From Marinobacter maritimus (GTDB lineage Bacteria; Pseudomonadota; Gammaproteobacteria; Pseudomonadales; Oleiphilaceae): a stretch of DNA of 64,000 bases. This document shows positions 37,105 to 47,263 of this stretch, piece by piece (position 1 is the first letter of the stretch; every line of letters begins with the position of its first letter). Under the pieces are notes generated by a model, which saw only the letters and a list, made by a program, of their open reading frames with translations, had not been told where the DNA came from and did not search any database. The translations under genes and the position numbers were made by a program. The stretch lies in assembly GCF_007671675.1 (NCBI RefSeq), contig NZ_VCGW01000002.1:1017964-1081963 (forward strand). The letters are read 5' to 3'.

Positions 37105-37764
37105 TCACCCTGCGAGAAGGAATCCGGTAAAGCGATGTTCAATGCAATAGGGCAGATCCGATGGGATGTTGAATCCCTGCATGAAGCCGTAGTTGAGTTT
37201 GAGCTCATACAGGCCTTGACCGAATGCCTTGACTTGCATGCGCTGGGGTCGATTGTGTTCAGGGCGCCCGAGCAGGGTTCCAATGGTAATGGCATCGGCT
37301 TCGTAGGACTGTAGCAGAAGCTCGGTACCACGGCGCCAGGTCGCAATTACGGTGAAGATAATGGCCCCCATGGCCACGGGAAACCAGCCACCACGTGGGA
37401 TGGTTTCCGCATGGTGTTGAGAAGCGCCAGATCCACTGTCAGAAATATCAGCAGAAAAACACTCGCCTTGGCCAAAATAGTTCAGCAACAGGGCCGGCAA
37501 CGCGAAGATGCAACCCTCGCCATGGTTATTGGCACGGAGAATAAAAAAACGTGTATTTCAGCGAGATGACGATGATAAGCGCCCAGTAGATCGAGGGCAG
37601 GATGCCAAGAATGTTAGCCTCGGTGATGGGCACGGGACTGATCCCGCGAAAACACTCACGCAAGGCGCAGATCGGGCTGGTGCCTATATCGCGTAAACGA
37701 TGCCCAGTACTGCCAGGCCGACCACAGAGCGACCAGGTTTCGATGCCGCTTCAGATTCAGACAT
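37105..37764 (-). pseudogene. kup: Shredded kup potassium-uptake transporter
   Basis: Pieces of a Kup (KUP/HAK) potassium transporter, normally about 620-630 residues, are packed into 660 bases. From the ATG at 37764 (with an AAGGA site) the frame reads the Kup N-terminus to VLGIVYA, then one base is missing where Y-G-D-I-G-T-S-P should be. After the frame change come IGTSPICALRECF and LIIVISLKYT, another shift in a T run, then ILRANNHGEG, then an abrupt jump to PALLLNYFGQGE (normally much later), another jump to GGWFPVAMGAIIF and TWRRG, and finally a jump to YGFMQGFNIPSDL near the end. At least two frameshifts and three internal deletions make this a clear pseudogene. Confidence 0.85.
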
Positions 37765-37934
37765 GTCCCGTCCTTCTTCTCGAATTCAGGTACTCTCTAT
37801 AGAATAGTTTAGTCGTTGGGGCATGGCTTTCAGTTTTTTGGATCGCCCCGTTCGACTAACTCTCTTGATGTGCTTTTCGTCCATCTATGGGATGTGGGGA
37901 ACAAGATGGCTATTTTGGAAGGAAAAGCCGCAAT

Positions 37935-39062
37935 ATGAAGCCTTGCAGTTCAACGGTAACAGCGCTTTCCCCGTACCAAGCCTATCAGCAGGCACTGACT
38001 TCCAGCTTTAAAGATGACCCCGCCCAACATCAGGGGGTCCTGTGCTTGCAGCGTTGCTATAAACAATTGCAGGCAGGCCAGCCTGACACGCAAGGCGTGT
38101 ATCTTTGGGGACCGGTGGGGCGTGGAAAAACCTGGCTGATGGACCGTTTCCATCAGGCTTTAACCGTGCCTGCACGAAGGCAGCACTTTCACCACTTCAT
38201 GCGCTGGGTACACCAGCGCCTGTTTCAGTTGACCGGGCAGGAAGATCCGCTTTGCGTACTCGCGCAGGAGTTGGCGGCTGAGGCGCGGGTTCTTTGCCTG
38301 GACGAGCTGTATGTCAGCGATATCGGCGATGCGGTGTTGTTGAGTGGTTTGTTTCAGCAACTGATTGCGCAAGGCCTGGTATTGGTGGCCACATCTAATC
38401 AGCCACCCGACGATCTTTACGAGGGTGGTTTCAACCGTGAACGCCTGTTGCCAGCCATCGCGGCACTCAAACAACACATGCAGGTAGTCTGTGTGGATGG
38501 CGGTCAGGATCACCGCCTGCATCCGGGAGAACGGAAACAACGCTATTGGGTTAACCAGCGCCGGGCTCTGAAAGCAGCGTTTAACGAATTGCTCAATGAG
38601 GGCGAGCAGATTCTTAGTGAACCCGTGTTGCTTGGGCATCGGGAAATTACAGTAGTGCGGCGCAGCTCACACGTTTTGTGGTGTCGCTATGACGATCTGT
38701 GCGAGCAGAAACTGGCAGCGCCGGATTTTATCGAGCTTTGTGACCGATTCTCGCACGTGTTTTTAAGCGAGGTGCCTCAGCTCACGGGCGGCAGGCAACA
38801 AGCGGCTATTGCTCGCGGTACCGAAGATGGCGTAGCACAGGTTGAAGCGGGAGATCGGCAGCTGCCCGCGTTAACCCATCAGGACGACGGTGTACGCCGG
38901 TTTATTGCTTTGGTGGACGAGTGTTACGACCGGGGCATTCCGATGTATCTGGAGGCTTCGGTTCCGCTGGATGAGCTTTACAGCACGGGCGCACTGGCCT
39001 TTCCATTCCGCCGCACTCAGAGTCGCTTGCGGGAAATGCAGTTACAGCGCTTTGGTCAGTGA
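37935..39062 (+). CDS. zapE: ZapE-like AFG1 family ATPase
   Basis: A 375-residue cytoplasmic P-loop ATPase. Walker A is GPVGRGKTW near residue 58 and Walker B is CLDELYVSDIGD near 122; the C-terminal LYSTGALAFPF...RTQSRL matches the family end. In E. coli ZapE destabilises FtsZ rings and also takes part in ubiquinone synthesis. ATG 37935 is chosen because AAGGAAAA lies upstream and homologues start here; the open frame goes 16 codons further. Usually ZapE lies near rplM/rpsI or petABC, not the case here. Confidence 0.85.
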   Translation: MKPCSSTVTALSPYQAYQQALTSSFKDDPAQHQGVLCLQRCYKQLQAGQPDTQGVYLWGPVGRGKTWLMDRFHQALTVPARRQHFHHFMRWVHQRLFQLTGQEDPLCVLAQELAAEARVLCLDELYVSDIGDAVLLSGLFQQLIAQGLVLVATSNQPPDDLYEGGFNRERLLPAIAALKQHMQVVCVDGGQDHRLHPGERKQRYWVNQRRALKAAFNELLNEGEQILSEPVLLGHREITVVRRSSHVLWCRYDDLCEQKLAAPDFIELCDRFSHVFLSEVPQLTGGRQQAAIARGTEDGVAQVEAGDRQLPALTHQDDGVRRFIALVDECYDRGIPMYLEASVPLDELYSTGALAFPFRRTQSRLREMQLQRFGQ

Positions 39063-39164
39063 GCGAAACGATGCAGTACCTTGTCAAAAATCTGTAACGC
39101 ACTACATTTAAGGTCATGAATTCCCCGAGATTGCTTCTCGTCGCTCACAAGGACAGGCCATAAC

Positions 39165-40238
39165 ATGAGATCTTTCCGTCAATCCAAGTACCTGACAATG
39201 GTTACTGCTGCAACTGCGGTGTTTTCGGTTTCGGCTCAGGCTGAAACGCTTCGGCTGCTCACGTGGGGCGGTTATGCGCCACAGGATGTGGTCGAGCAGT
39301 TTGAGAAAGAAACGGGCATTGAAGTTGAAATTACCCTCTCCAATAACGAAGACATGATCTCGAAGTTGCGCGCCACGCGGGGCGCCGGCTTCGATCTGGC
39401 CCAGCCAAGCCAGGATCGAATCGTGAGTGCCCAAGCCGATTTTGACATTTACAAGCCGATGGATTTGAGCAAAATCGATGCGGACAAGATTATCCCGTCC
39501 ATGATGGCCGCGACCAGGAAGAACACGGAATTTGAGGGCGAGGTGTACGGCGTTCCTCACGTTTGGGGCACCAGCGGGCTGATTGTTAATCGCGAGGCGG
39601 CTGGCACGGTAAAGGATTATACCGACCTTTGTGATGATTCGCTGAGTGGGTCCGTTTCGTATCGCCTTAAACGGCCCACGCTGATTGGTTTTGCCTTTGC
39701 CCTTGGTGAAGACCCATTCGCAGCCTATGGCGACACAGAAAAATACCAGGCCATCCTGGATAAGGTGGAAGAAAAATTGATTGCCTGCAAAAGCAATGTG
39801 AAGGCCTACTGGTCTGGCGGCGATGCATTGCTGAACCTCATGCGTTCTGGTGAAGTATCTGCGGCGATGGCGTGGGATGCCGGCGGATGGAAGCTTAATG
39901 CGGAAAACCCGGATATCACTTTTGTAGCGCCAACGTCCGGCGCTCTGGGTTGGATCGACACCTTTGTTCTGCCTCGTAAAACCAAGGCGGAAGAGGCCGC
40001 TTACCAGTGGATTAACTTCGTGATGCAGCCAGAAATTGCTGCCCGCATCACTGAGTCTGCGGGTAACTTTACGGCCGCGAAAGGCAGTGATGAATTCGTC
40101 AATGACACCCTGAAGGCGCAGTTCAAGGCGAGCTTCCCACAAGCTGATCTCGATAACATCAATTGGTATCCGCCCGTTCCAGCAGGCCTGGAAGAGATGG
40201 AAGGCAAGGTACTTGATCGGGTAAAAGCCTCTAACTGA
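39165..40238 (+). CDS. Polyamine-type ABC transporter, periplasmic binding protein
   Basis: A 357-residue secreted binding protein of the PotD/PotF group (family 1 extracellular solute-binding). The signal peptide ends near residue 26 (AQA). The mature protein begins with LRLLTWGGYAPQDVVEQFEK, the common start of PotD-like proteins, and contains GVPHVWGTSGLIVN and AMAWDAGGW. First gene of a four-gene operon with ATPase and two permeases on the same strand. Ligand could be putrescine, spermidine or another cationic amine. Confidence 0.88.
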   Translation: MRSFRQSKYLTMVTAATAVFSVSAQAETLRLLTWGGYAPQDVVEQFEKETGIEVEITLSNNEDMISKLRATRGAGFDLAQPSQDRIVSAQADFDIYKPMDLSKIDADKIIPSMMAATRKNTEFEGEVYGVPHVWGTSGLIVNREAAGTVKDYTDLCDDSLSGSVSYRLKRPTLIGFAFALGEDPFAAYGDTEKYQAILDKVEEKLIACKSNVKAYWSGGDALLNLMRSGEVSAAMAWDAGGWKLNAENPDITFVAPTSGALGWIDTFVLPRKTKAEEAAYQWINFVMQPEIAARITESAGNFTAAKGSDEFVNDTLKAQFKASFPQADLDNINWYPPVPAGLEEMEGKVLDRVKASN

Positions 40239-40271
40239 GCAGGGCGGTTTTTCCACAACGGGTTGCTATCT

Positions 40272-41423
40272 ATGTCGGATCAAGCATTCGCTTTGGATGC
40301 CGGAGCGGGGGTGCAGGAAGATCTTGCCTGCACCCTGCTGAGCAAACATTTTGGTGAGTTTGCTGCTGTTGATGAGGTGTCGTTCAGCATCCCCCGCGGC
40401 GCGTTTTTTTCCATTCTTGGCCCCTCTGGTTGCGGTAAAACAACACTGTTGCGAATGCTGGCCGGGTTCCAGCAACCGGATTCCGGCGATATTCTCATCA
40501 AGGGCAGCTCCGTACTGCATACGCCGCCGAACAAGCGCCCGGTTAACATGGTGTTTCAGCATCTGGCGCTGTTCCCCACCATGTCCGTTGCCCAGAACAT
40601 TGCCTACGGGCTGAAGCGCAAAGGTGTTCCCAAGCGCGAGCACGCTACCCTGATTGATGATGTGCTGGCCAAGGTTCAGCTGCCGGGCTATGGCGATAAG
40701 CGTATTGATCAACTCTCCGGCGGACAGAAACAGCGCGTCGCAATAGCCCGCTGTCTGGTGCTGAACCCGGCCGTGCTGCTGCTGGATGAGCCTTTGGGCG
40801 CGCTGGATCTGAAGCTGCGGGAACAAATGAAAATCGAGCTCAAACGACTGCAGCGGGAGTTCAAAACCACGTTTGTGTACATCACTCATGATCAGTCCGA
40901 GGCACTGGTGATGTCTGATCATGTAGCGGTGATGAACAAAGGCCGGTTTGAACAGGTAGGTACGCCGCAAGAGCTTTACTACCAGCCAAAAACGGCCTTT
41001 GTGGCGAGCTTTGTTGGCGATAGCAATCAATACGCGGGCACAGTGAAGGAGCAATCAGGCCAACTCATTACCATCGTGACCGAGCATGGCGTGCGGCTAT
41101 TGAGCCACGGCGGGCAGCCAATGCCGTTGGGTTCGCCCGTTACTCTGTTCATTCGGCCGGAGGTGATGCAAATCAGCACATCCAGACCGGAGGCTGAGCA
41201 AGATAACTGCCTGCAGGTTACCATTCTGCGCATGTTGTTTGATGGCGCTCGCAGCCAGCTTCAGGTAGAAACGTCCGAAGGTGCCGTACTCACGGTTGCA
41301 CTCCCACAAACCGCTGACTATCAGGCCCTTGAGCCCGGCCGTTCGGTGTATGTGAGCTGGCAGGCCAGCCAGTGCCTTTGTTTCCCTGTCGCAACGGAGA
41401 CCCAGCCAGAGGCTGTGCAATGA
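40272..41423 (+). CDS. potA: Polyamine-type ABC transporter, ATP-binding subunit
   Basis: A 383-residue ABC ATPase. Walker A GPSGCGKTT near residue 55, Q-loop VFQHLALFP, signature LSGGQKQRVAIAR, Walker B VLLLDEPLGALD, H-loop YITHDQSEAL, and a C-terminal TOBE domain. This is the MalK/PotA-like group. ATG 40272 is preferred over TTG 40263. Its stop overlaps the permease start (ATGA). Confidence 0.9.
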   Translation: MSDQAFALDAGAGVQEDLACTLLSKHFGEFAAVDEVSFSIPRGAFFSILGPSGCGKTTLLRMLAGFQQPDSGDILIKGSSVLHTPPNKRPVNMVFQHLALFPTMSVAQNIAYGLKRKGVPKREHATLIDDVLAKVQLPGYGDKRIDQLSGGQKQRVAIARCLVLNPAVLLLDEPLGALDLKLREQMKIELKRLQREFKTTFVYITHDQSEALVMSDHVAVMNKGRFEQVGTPQELYYQPKTAFVASFVGDSNQYAGTVKEQSGQLITIVTEHGVRLLSHGGQPMPLGSPVTLFIRPEVMQISTSRPEAEQDNCLQVTILRMLFDGARSQLQVETSEGAVLTVALPQTADYQALEPGRSVYVSWQASQCLCFPVATETQPEAVQ

Positions 41424-42301
41424 GCGCCGAGCCCAGCAACGCCAACCGCACGCAATACCGACTTGGTTTTTGGTTGCTGCTGGCGCCTATTGTACTCTGG
41501 CTAGGTTTGCTGATTATCCTGCCGCATATCGATATGGTGCTGGTGTCTCTGCGGGAGCGTATTGCATCACGGCAATACGAATTCAGCTTCAGCAACTACA
41601 CCGCATTTTTTACCGAGCCGCTGTACTGGAATACTTTTGTTCGAACTGCGGTCATGTCCATTCTTGCCACTGTGCTCACGTTGATTATTGCCTTTCCGGT
41701 ATCGTTTTATATTGCGAAGGTGCTTACCGGCAGGCCCAAAATAGCTCTGTTTATCTTGTGCCTGATTCCGTTCTGGGTAAGCGAACTGGTACGAACCTAC
41801 GGCTGGATGATCCTACTTCGTGAAACCGGGCTGATCAGTGGCGCGCTCCAGTGGCTGGGGCTCGTCGATCAGCCTGTTGAAATGCTGTATAACGATGTCG
41901 CCATTATGGTGGGGCTGATATACACCTCCATGCTGTTCATGGTGGTACCCCTCGTCACCACACTCGACAGCCTTGATAACAGCCTGATAGAAGCGGGTTA
42001 TGACCTTGGCGGAAGCAGCTGGCACGTGATGAGGAGCATTGTGATTCCCCATGCCATGCCCGGCATCATGAGCGGCTGTATTGTGGTGTTTATGCTGACG
42101 CTCGGAAATTACCTGACTCCGACGCTTCTGGGGGGCAAGGACAGCTTGTGGTTTACCGAGCAAATCTACACCCAGTTCATTACCCGTTTTAACTGGGAGC
42201 AGGGTGCCGCCTTCGGTATTTTGCTGCTGATACTGTCGTCGCTTATTGTCTGGCTGGGTCTGAAAATCACCAGGCAGTCGTTTACACGGGTGATGTCATG
42301 A
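41420..42301 (+). CDS. potB: Polyamine-type ABC transporter, permease 1 (PotB-like)
   Basis: A 293-residue permease with six membrane helices and the EAA loop EAGYDLGGSSWHVMRSIVIPHAMPG near residue 193, which contacts the ATPase. Starts at ATG 41420 overlapping the potA stop by four bases, and its own stop overlaps the next gene in the same way. Confidence 0.9.
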   Translation: MSAEPSNANRTQYRLGFWLLLAPIVLWLGLLIILPHIDMVLVSLRERIASRQYEFSFSNYTAFFTEPLYWNTFVRTAVMSILATVLTLIIAFPVSFYIAKVLTGRPKIALFILCLIPFWVSELVRTYGWMILLRETGLISGALQWLGLVDQPVEMLYNDVAIMVGLIYTSMLFMVVPLVTTLDSLDNSLIEAGYDLGGSSWHVMRSIVIPHAMPGIMSGCIVVFMLTLGNYLTPTLLGGKDSLWFTEQIYTQFITRFNWEQGAAFGILLLILSSLIVWLGLKITRQSFTRVMS

Positions 42302-43155
42302 TTCCCTCTATTTCCAGTAGCCGTTTTTATCGGGTGTCTTACCTGTGTTACGTGGTACTGTTTTTTATCTTTCTGATCACGCCATTGCTGGTTGTGGCGG
42401 CATTCTCGTTCAATGATTCATTGTTCCCGTCGTTGCCGTGGAATGGCTTTACCTTGGATTGGTATCTGGGTGAGAATGCGCCCAAGCTGGGTTTGTTCCA
42501 TGATGACGCGCTGCTTGAGAGCATTGGCGTTAGTGTTCAGGTGGCGATTGTGACCACGCTGGCGAGCTTGGCGCTGGCGACCTGCAATGCATTTTTGTTC
42601 GAACGAGAGCAGTTCCCGGCCAAGAACTTTCTCTATGTGCTCATGCTGATGCCGCTGGTAGTGCCAGGGGTGATACTTGGTGTCTCTATTCTGGTGTTCA
42701 GCAGTACCGTGGCTAACTGGTTTGAGGTGCAGTTTGACTATGATTTCGAAGCTCTGCGGCCGGGCTTGGTGTTAGTCACTCTCGGCCAGTTTGCCTTCAT
42801 CACCACCATTGCTACCCTGGTGATTTCCGCACGCCTGCGCAAATTCGACATTACCCAGGAGGAGGCTGCTATGAACCTTGGCGCCAGCCGGTTGACGGCC
42901 ATCGCAACCGTGACTCTTCCATTTCTGAAGCCGGCTCTGTTTGGGGCAGGTGTGGTGGCATTTTTGATGTCGTTTGAAAACTTTAACACCACCCTGATGC
43001 TGGTAGGTTCCGACGCTCCGCTTACCATAGCCATGTTTGATCGGCTGCGGGAAGGTTCAACGCCGGTATTGAATGCGGTTTCGGTGCTGCTGATGGTGGG
43101 GTCTGCGTGCCTGGCGCTGGTTTCTTTGTTTACGCAGCGCCCGGTTAAGCAGTGA
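42298..43155 (+). CDS. potC: Polyamine-type ABC transporter, permease 2 (PotC-like)
   Basis: A 285-residue permease with six helices and the EAA loop EEAAMNLGASRLTAIATVTLPF near residue 196. It forms a heterodimeric channel with the preceding permease. Last gene of the transporter operon; a c-di-GMP cyclase gene follows 40 bases later and may be read through. Confidence 0.9.
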   Translation: MIPSISSSRFYRVSYLCYVVLFFIFLITPLLVVAAFSFNDSLFPSLPWNGFTLDWYLGENAPKLGLFHDDALLESIGVSVQVAIVTTLASLALATCNAFLFEREQFPAKNFLYVLMLMPLVVPGVILGVSILVFSSTVANWFEVQFDYDFEALRPGLVLVTLGQFAFITTIATLVISARLRKFDITQEEAAMNLGASRLTAIATVTLPFLKPALFGAGVVAFLMSFENFNTTLMLVGSDAPLTIAMFDRLREGSTPVLNAVSVLLMVGSACLALVSLFTQRPVKQ

Positions 43156-43195
43156 TGCATACTTGCTGTTATCAGTTTGGTCGCGGGCCTTTATT

Positions 43196-44458
43196 ATGAG
43201 CAACGGCGAGCACTTCATAAGAACCATTATTGATAGCGCGCCAAACATGATGGGCTATTGGGGTAGAGATTTACGTTGTCGCTATGCGAACGCCGCATAC
43301 AGCGAGTGGTTCGGGATGCCGCCCGAACAGATCATCGGAATCCGGTTTCAGGATCTGGTAAGCGAGCAGTTGTTTGCTCTGAATGAGCCCCATATTCGCG
43401 CAGCCCTGGATGGCGTACCACAGCGCTTTGAGCGTACGCTGAAAAAAGCCGATGGAAGTTTTGGGCATATTATCGGCCATTACATTCCTGATATTGATGC
43501 CAATGGGGCGGTTATCGGGTTTTCCATTCAGGCCAACGATGTGACGCTTCTCAAGGAAATCGAAGCGAAACTCAAGCTGGCGGCGTGCGTTTTTGATAAC
43601 ACGCTCGATGGCGTTCTGATCACGGATGTTGATGGAACTATCTTGTCTGTAAACCCGGGATTCACTGAAATCACAGGTTACACGGCAGCCGAGGCTGTCG
43701 GGCAAACGCCCCGTATTTTGCAGTCCAGGCAACACGACCAAGCGTTCTATGTCTCGATGTGGGAGGAGATCAAAGCCAATGGTCGCTGGTATGGCGAGAT
43801 ATGGAACCGTCGCAACGACGGAGAACTATATTTACAACGCATGACCATAAGCATGGTGCCTGACGATGACGGCAAACCCATGCGTTATGTCTCGGTATTC
43901 AGCGACATTACGGCGCTCTGGCGTAAAGATGAGCACATCAAGCATCTGGCGTTTCACGATGCCCTGACCGACCTGCCTAATCGTACGTTACTGATGGACC
44001 GGATTGATCAGAAGCTTCTGCATTCCGAACGTGAACAGAGCCAATTTGCACTGATGTTTCTGGATCTTGATGGGTTCAAGCTCGTAAATGATCAGTTGGG
44101 CCATAACGTTGGGGATGACCTGTTAAAAGATGTGGCGAGACGTTTGCAGGCGTTGGTGCGAGGGTCAGATACGGTGGCCCGTGTGGGCGGCGACGAGTTT
44201 ATATTCATCCTCAACGATCCGCAGGGACAAGATGAAATCACCAGCGTGGCGAACCGTATTGTCAGCTCGATAAATGAGCCAGTAGAGGTTCTTGGCGAAG
44301 TGCTCCAGGTTGGAGTGTCCATCGGCATTGCCATGTTCCCCGCCGATGGACACACTTCCGTTAATTTGATCCGAAATGCTGATACGGCAATGTATGCCGC
44401 CAAAAGCTCAGGTACGAACAGTGTTCGTTTTTACTCCACTGAGAGCCTTGCGTCTTGA
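43196..44458 (+). CDS. PAS-PAS-GGDEF diguanylate cyclase
   Basis: A 420-residue cytoplasmic protein: a PAS domain at about residues 8-115, a second at about 125-240 (YTAAEAVGQTPRILQSRQHD, as in many PAS sensors), and an intact GGDEF domain with VGGDEF near 340 and the DALTDLPNRTLLMDRI entry. It should make c-di-GMP. ATG 43196 is chosen from the domain start; the ribosome site is poor. It follows the transporter operon, which might tie its expression to polyamine uptake. Confidence 0.88.
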   Translation: MSNGEHFIRTIIDSAPNMMGYWGRDLRCRYANAAYSEWFGMPPEQIIGIRFQDLVSEQLFALNEPHIRAALDGVPQRFERTLKKADGSFGHIIGHYIPDIDANGAVIGFSIQANDVTLLKEIEAKLKLAACVFDNTLDGVLITDVDGTILSVNPGFTEITGYTAAEAVGQTPRILQSRQHDQAFYVSMWEEIKANGRWYGEIWNRRNDGELYLQRMTISMVPDDDGKPMRYVSVFSDITALWRKDEHIKHLAFHDALTDLPNRTLLMDRIDQKLLHSEREQSQFALMFLDLDGFKLVNDQLGHNVGDDLLKDVARRLQALVRGSDTVARVGGDEFIFILNDPQGQDEITSVANRIVSSINEPVEVLGEVLQVGVSIGIAMFPADGHTSVNLIRNADTAMYAAKSSGTNSVRFYSTESLAS

Positions 44459-44462
44459 CTGA

Positions 44463-46271
44463 CTAGCTTGCCCCTTGCAGACCCTGCACGTAGGCTCCAG
44501 GAGCCGGCTCGATCACTGGCAACTTCCCTTCCTTGGCCGTGCGGGCTTTCACTTCGCCACCGCCAAACTTTTCAGCCCAGGCGACCCAGTCTGGCCACCA
44601 GGAACCTTCGAACTCTTTGGCGCCGGCTAGCCAGGCATCAGGTTTGAGGCTGCTGTCATCGTTAACGCGGTAGCCGTATTTCTTTCGGTCTGGAGGATTG
44701 ATGATGCCGGCGATGTGCCCCGAGCCTCCGAGTATGAAACGTACCGGGCCGGCCAGTCGGCGGGCACCCTCGTAACAGGAAACCCAAGGCGCAATATGGT
44801 CTTCGATGGCGGATGCGAAATAACTCGGCACCTTGACCTTTCCCAGATCAATCGGGGTGCCCGCCAGCTCAATACCGCCGGGCTCACGCAGTCGGTTATG
44901 CATGTACATGTTGCGCAGATAGAAACTGTGCATCGCTGCAGGCATGCGGGTTGCGTCCGAGTTCCAGTACAGCAGGTCAAAGGGTGCGGTATCGCGCCCC
45001 AGCAAATAGTTGTTAACGAAGAATGACCATATCAGGCTGTTGGCCCTCAACATGTTGAAGGCGGTTGCCATAGAGGCACCCTCAAGATAGCCCTGCTTGT
45101 TCATGGCCTTCTCGAGCTTGCTGACGGCGTCTTCATCAATGAACACCTCCAGATCGCCAACGTCCGAGAAGTCCATCATGCTGTTGAGAAATGTCGCGCT
45201 TTTGACTCGGTCGTCTTCGCGAGCCGCCAACCAGGCCAGGGTACAACCTAGCAATGTGCCGCCAATGCAGTAGCCAACGGTGTTGATCTCACGCTCGCCG
45301 GTGGTCTGCTCAATGGCATCCATGGCGGCGATAGGGCCTTCGAGCATGTAATCTTCAAAACTTTTGTGCGCCAGTTCCGGCCCCGGGTTAATCCAGGAGA
45401 TGACGAACACCGTGTGGCCGTGTTCTACCCAATACCGGATGAACGACTTTTTTTCACCCAGATCCAGGATGTAGTACTTGTTGATCCAGGGCGGAACGAC
45501 CAGCAGAGGCCGACGGTGCACGGTGTCTGTGGTGGGCTTGTACTGAATCAGCTGAATCAGCTCGTTCTGGTAAACCACATCGCCAGGGGTATTGGCCAGG
45601 TTCTCGCCAATCTTGAAGGCATCCGGGTCGGACATGCGAAAGGGCAAGGGTCCTTCGCCCTCGTCCAGATCACGAAGCAGGTTAGCCATGCCTTTTAACA
45701 GGTTCGTGCCACGGGACTCGATTGTCGCGCGCAGTACCTGAGGATTACTGAGAATAAAGTTGCTTGGTGCCAGGGCATCGGTTATCTGGCTAGTGAAAAA
45801 CCGCACTTTGCGCCGGGTGTGCTTGTCCATGCCGCGCACGTCGTCAATGGTGTCCATGATCCAGCGATTCGAGAGCAAGTACGTCTGCTTGATGACGTTG
45901 AACGCCATCACTTCGTCCCAGCTCTGGTCGCGAAAGCGACCATCGCCTCGCTCCGGTTCAATCACAGCCAACGGCTTCCTGCTCAGGCTGCTGGTTAGCA
46001 AGCCCCATCCGAGTCGCGTGCTGTCTCTCACAAGCCGCATCTGCGCGAGGATCACAGTGTCCGGCTGCGTTGCGAGCTTTCCGGTAAGGGAAACAAAGGG
46101 TTTGGCCATGCTTTTGACGCTGACCGGGTTGGGCGGGTTGGGGCGCAATCGACGCATAATCGAGCGTTTTAGCAGGCTGCCACCATGCAAGCTTGCACGC
46201 ATCAGTGAACGGGATACTGAGTTGGGTTCGGGTTCAGGAGGGGACGTGATTTTGATTGGCTTTTCTGACAT
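44463..46271 (-). CDS. phaC: Class I polyhydroxyalkanoate synthase
   Basis: A 602-residue synthase that polymerises 3-hydroxyacyl-CoA into storage granules. The lipase-like box with the nucleophile Cys is GYCIGGTLLG, the catalytic Asp lies in AIEDHIAPW and the His in GGSGHIAG; the PHA synthase N-terminal region and VPPWINKYYILDL are recognisable. Single subunit of about 600 residues means class I, short-chain monomers. ATG 46271 is chosen with GGAG nine bases upstream. It is downstream of phaB on the same strand. Confidence 0.92.
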   Translation of the reverse strand: MSEKPIKITSPPEPEPNSVSRSLMRASLHGGSLLKRSIMRRLRPNPPNPVSVKSMAKPFVSLTGKLATQPDTVILAQMRLVRDSTRLGWGLLTSSLSRKPLAVIEPERGDGRFRDQSWDEVMAFNVIKQTYLLSNRWIMDTIDDVRGMDKHTRRKVRFFTSQITDALAPSNFILSNPQVLRATIESRGTNLLKGMANLLRDLDEGEGPLPFRMSDPDAFKIGENLANTPGDVVYQNELIQLIQYKPTTDTVHRRPLLVVPPWINKYYILDLGEKKSFIRYWVEHGHTVFVISWINPGPELAHKSFEDYMLEGPIAAMDAIEQTTGEREINTVGYCIGGTLLGCTLAWLAAREDDRVKSATFLNSMMDFSDVGDLEVFIDEDAVSKLEKAMNKQGYLEGASMATAFNMLRANSLIWSFFVNNYLLGRDTAPFDLLYWNSDATRMPAAMHSFYLRNMYMHNRLREPGGIELAGTPIDLGKVKVPSYFASAIEDHIAPWVSCYEGARRLAGPVRFILGGSGHIAGIINPPDRKKYGYRVNDDSSLKPDAWLAGAKEFEGSWWPDWVAWAEKFGGGEVKARTAKEGKLPVIEPAPGAYVQGLQGAS

Positions 46272-46364
46272 GTTCACTGTCTCCACTCCGCGGCCGTCTT
46301 GGTCGCGGGTCTGTTAGAAACGGCAACGGACGCAGCTGTTCGCTGCGCCTACAGTGGCCCGGTA

Positions 46365-47108
46365 TTACATATACACGCCGCCATTCACGTTAATTTGCTG
46401 GCCCGTGATGTAGTCTCCTTCCGCTGCCAAAAATACGACTGCGCGGGCAATTTCCTCGGGTTGGCCAAAGCGGCCCATAGGCACTCGTGCAATGATCTTT
46501 TCGCGGATGTTCTCAGGCACCTGCGCCAGCATTTCGGTTTCGGTAAAACCCGGGGCAATGGCGTTGACGGTAATGTTGTGCTTCGCCACTTCCAGTGCCA
46601 TGGTTTTGGTGAACGCGATAATGCCACCCTTGCTCGCGGCGTAGTTGGCCTGGCCAAAGTTGCCGGCCTGACCGACGAAGGAGGTAATATTGATGATGCG
46701 CCCGAATTTCTGCTCCAGCATGATGTTCAGCACTTCGGAGCAGGTTGCGTAAACGCTCCCCAGATTGGTATCGAGGACGTCGTTCCAATCATCGTCGGTG
46801 AGCTTTTTCATGGATTTGTCTTTGGTGATACCGGCATTGTTCACCAGTATGTCGATGCGGCCCCACTTTTCGTGAACCTCCTTAATCATACTGCGGGCCT
46901 CAGGCATCTTCGAGAGATCCGCTTTGATAGCTATTGCCCGAACGCCGCTCGCTTCAATTTCCTTAAGGGTTTCATCTGCATCGGACTGCCGTGAGCGGTA
47001 GTTGATTGCGACGTCGGCGCCGCGTTGGGCGAGCTGAAGTGCGATGTGCCGGCCGATACCACGAGATCCACCGGTAACGATGGCTACCTTGCCTTTTAGG
47101 TCTTGCAT
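46365..47108 (-). CDS. phaB: Acetoacetyl-CoA reductase / FabG-like SDR
   Basis: A 247-residue short-chain dehydrogenase with TGGSRGIG near residue 12, NNAG, catalytic Ser in INITSFVGQ, and YAASK. Together with phaC it would provide 3-hydroxybutyryl-CoA from acetoacetyl-CoA with NADPH. FabG enzymes look alike; the phaB name rests on the neighbouring synthase. Start ATG 47108 has AAGGAG just upstream. No phaA thiolase lies in the window. Confidence 0.82.
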   Translation of the reverse strand: MQDLKGKVAIVTGGSRGIGRHIALQLAQRGADVAINYRSRQSDADETLKEIEASGVRAIAIKADLSKMPEARSMIKEVHEKWGRIDILVNNAGITKDKSMKKLTDDDWNDVLDTNLGSVYATCSEVLNIMLEQKFGRIINITSFVGQAGNFGQANYAASKGGIIAFTKTMALEVAKHNITVNAIAPGFTETEMLAQVPENIREKIIARVPMGRFGQPEEIARAVVFLAAEGDYITGQQINVNGGVYM

Positions 47109-47263
47109 GACACTCTCCTTGGGATGATGTTGATACTTCAATTTGTCTAATTATTGTTGTCCGTCGAAAACATCACATCTGAGCGCGGGACTGCTGATAG
47201 ACAGGCCTAATTTGAAGCTAGCAGAGGCCCCGCGACATCTCAAGGCGGCAAGTAAAAAACCGG

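Noticed and set aside
39114..40256. 380-residue minus-strand frame over the polyamine-binding protein gene
   Set aside because: Shadow of a recognised gene. Its end also reads an ERREAIS-like phrase common in spurious translations of bacterial repeats.
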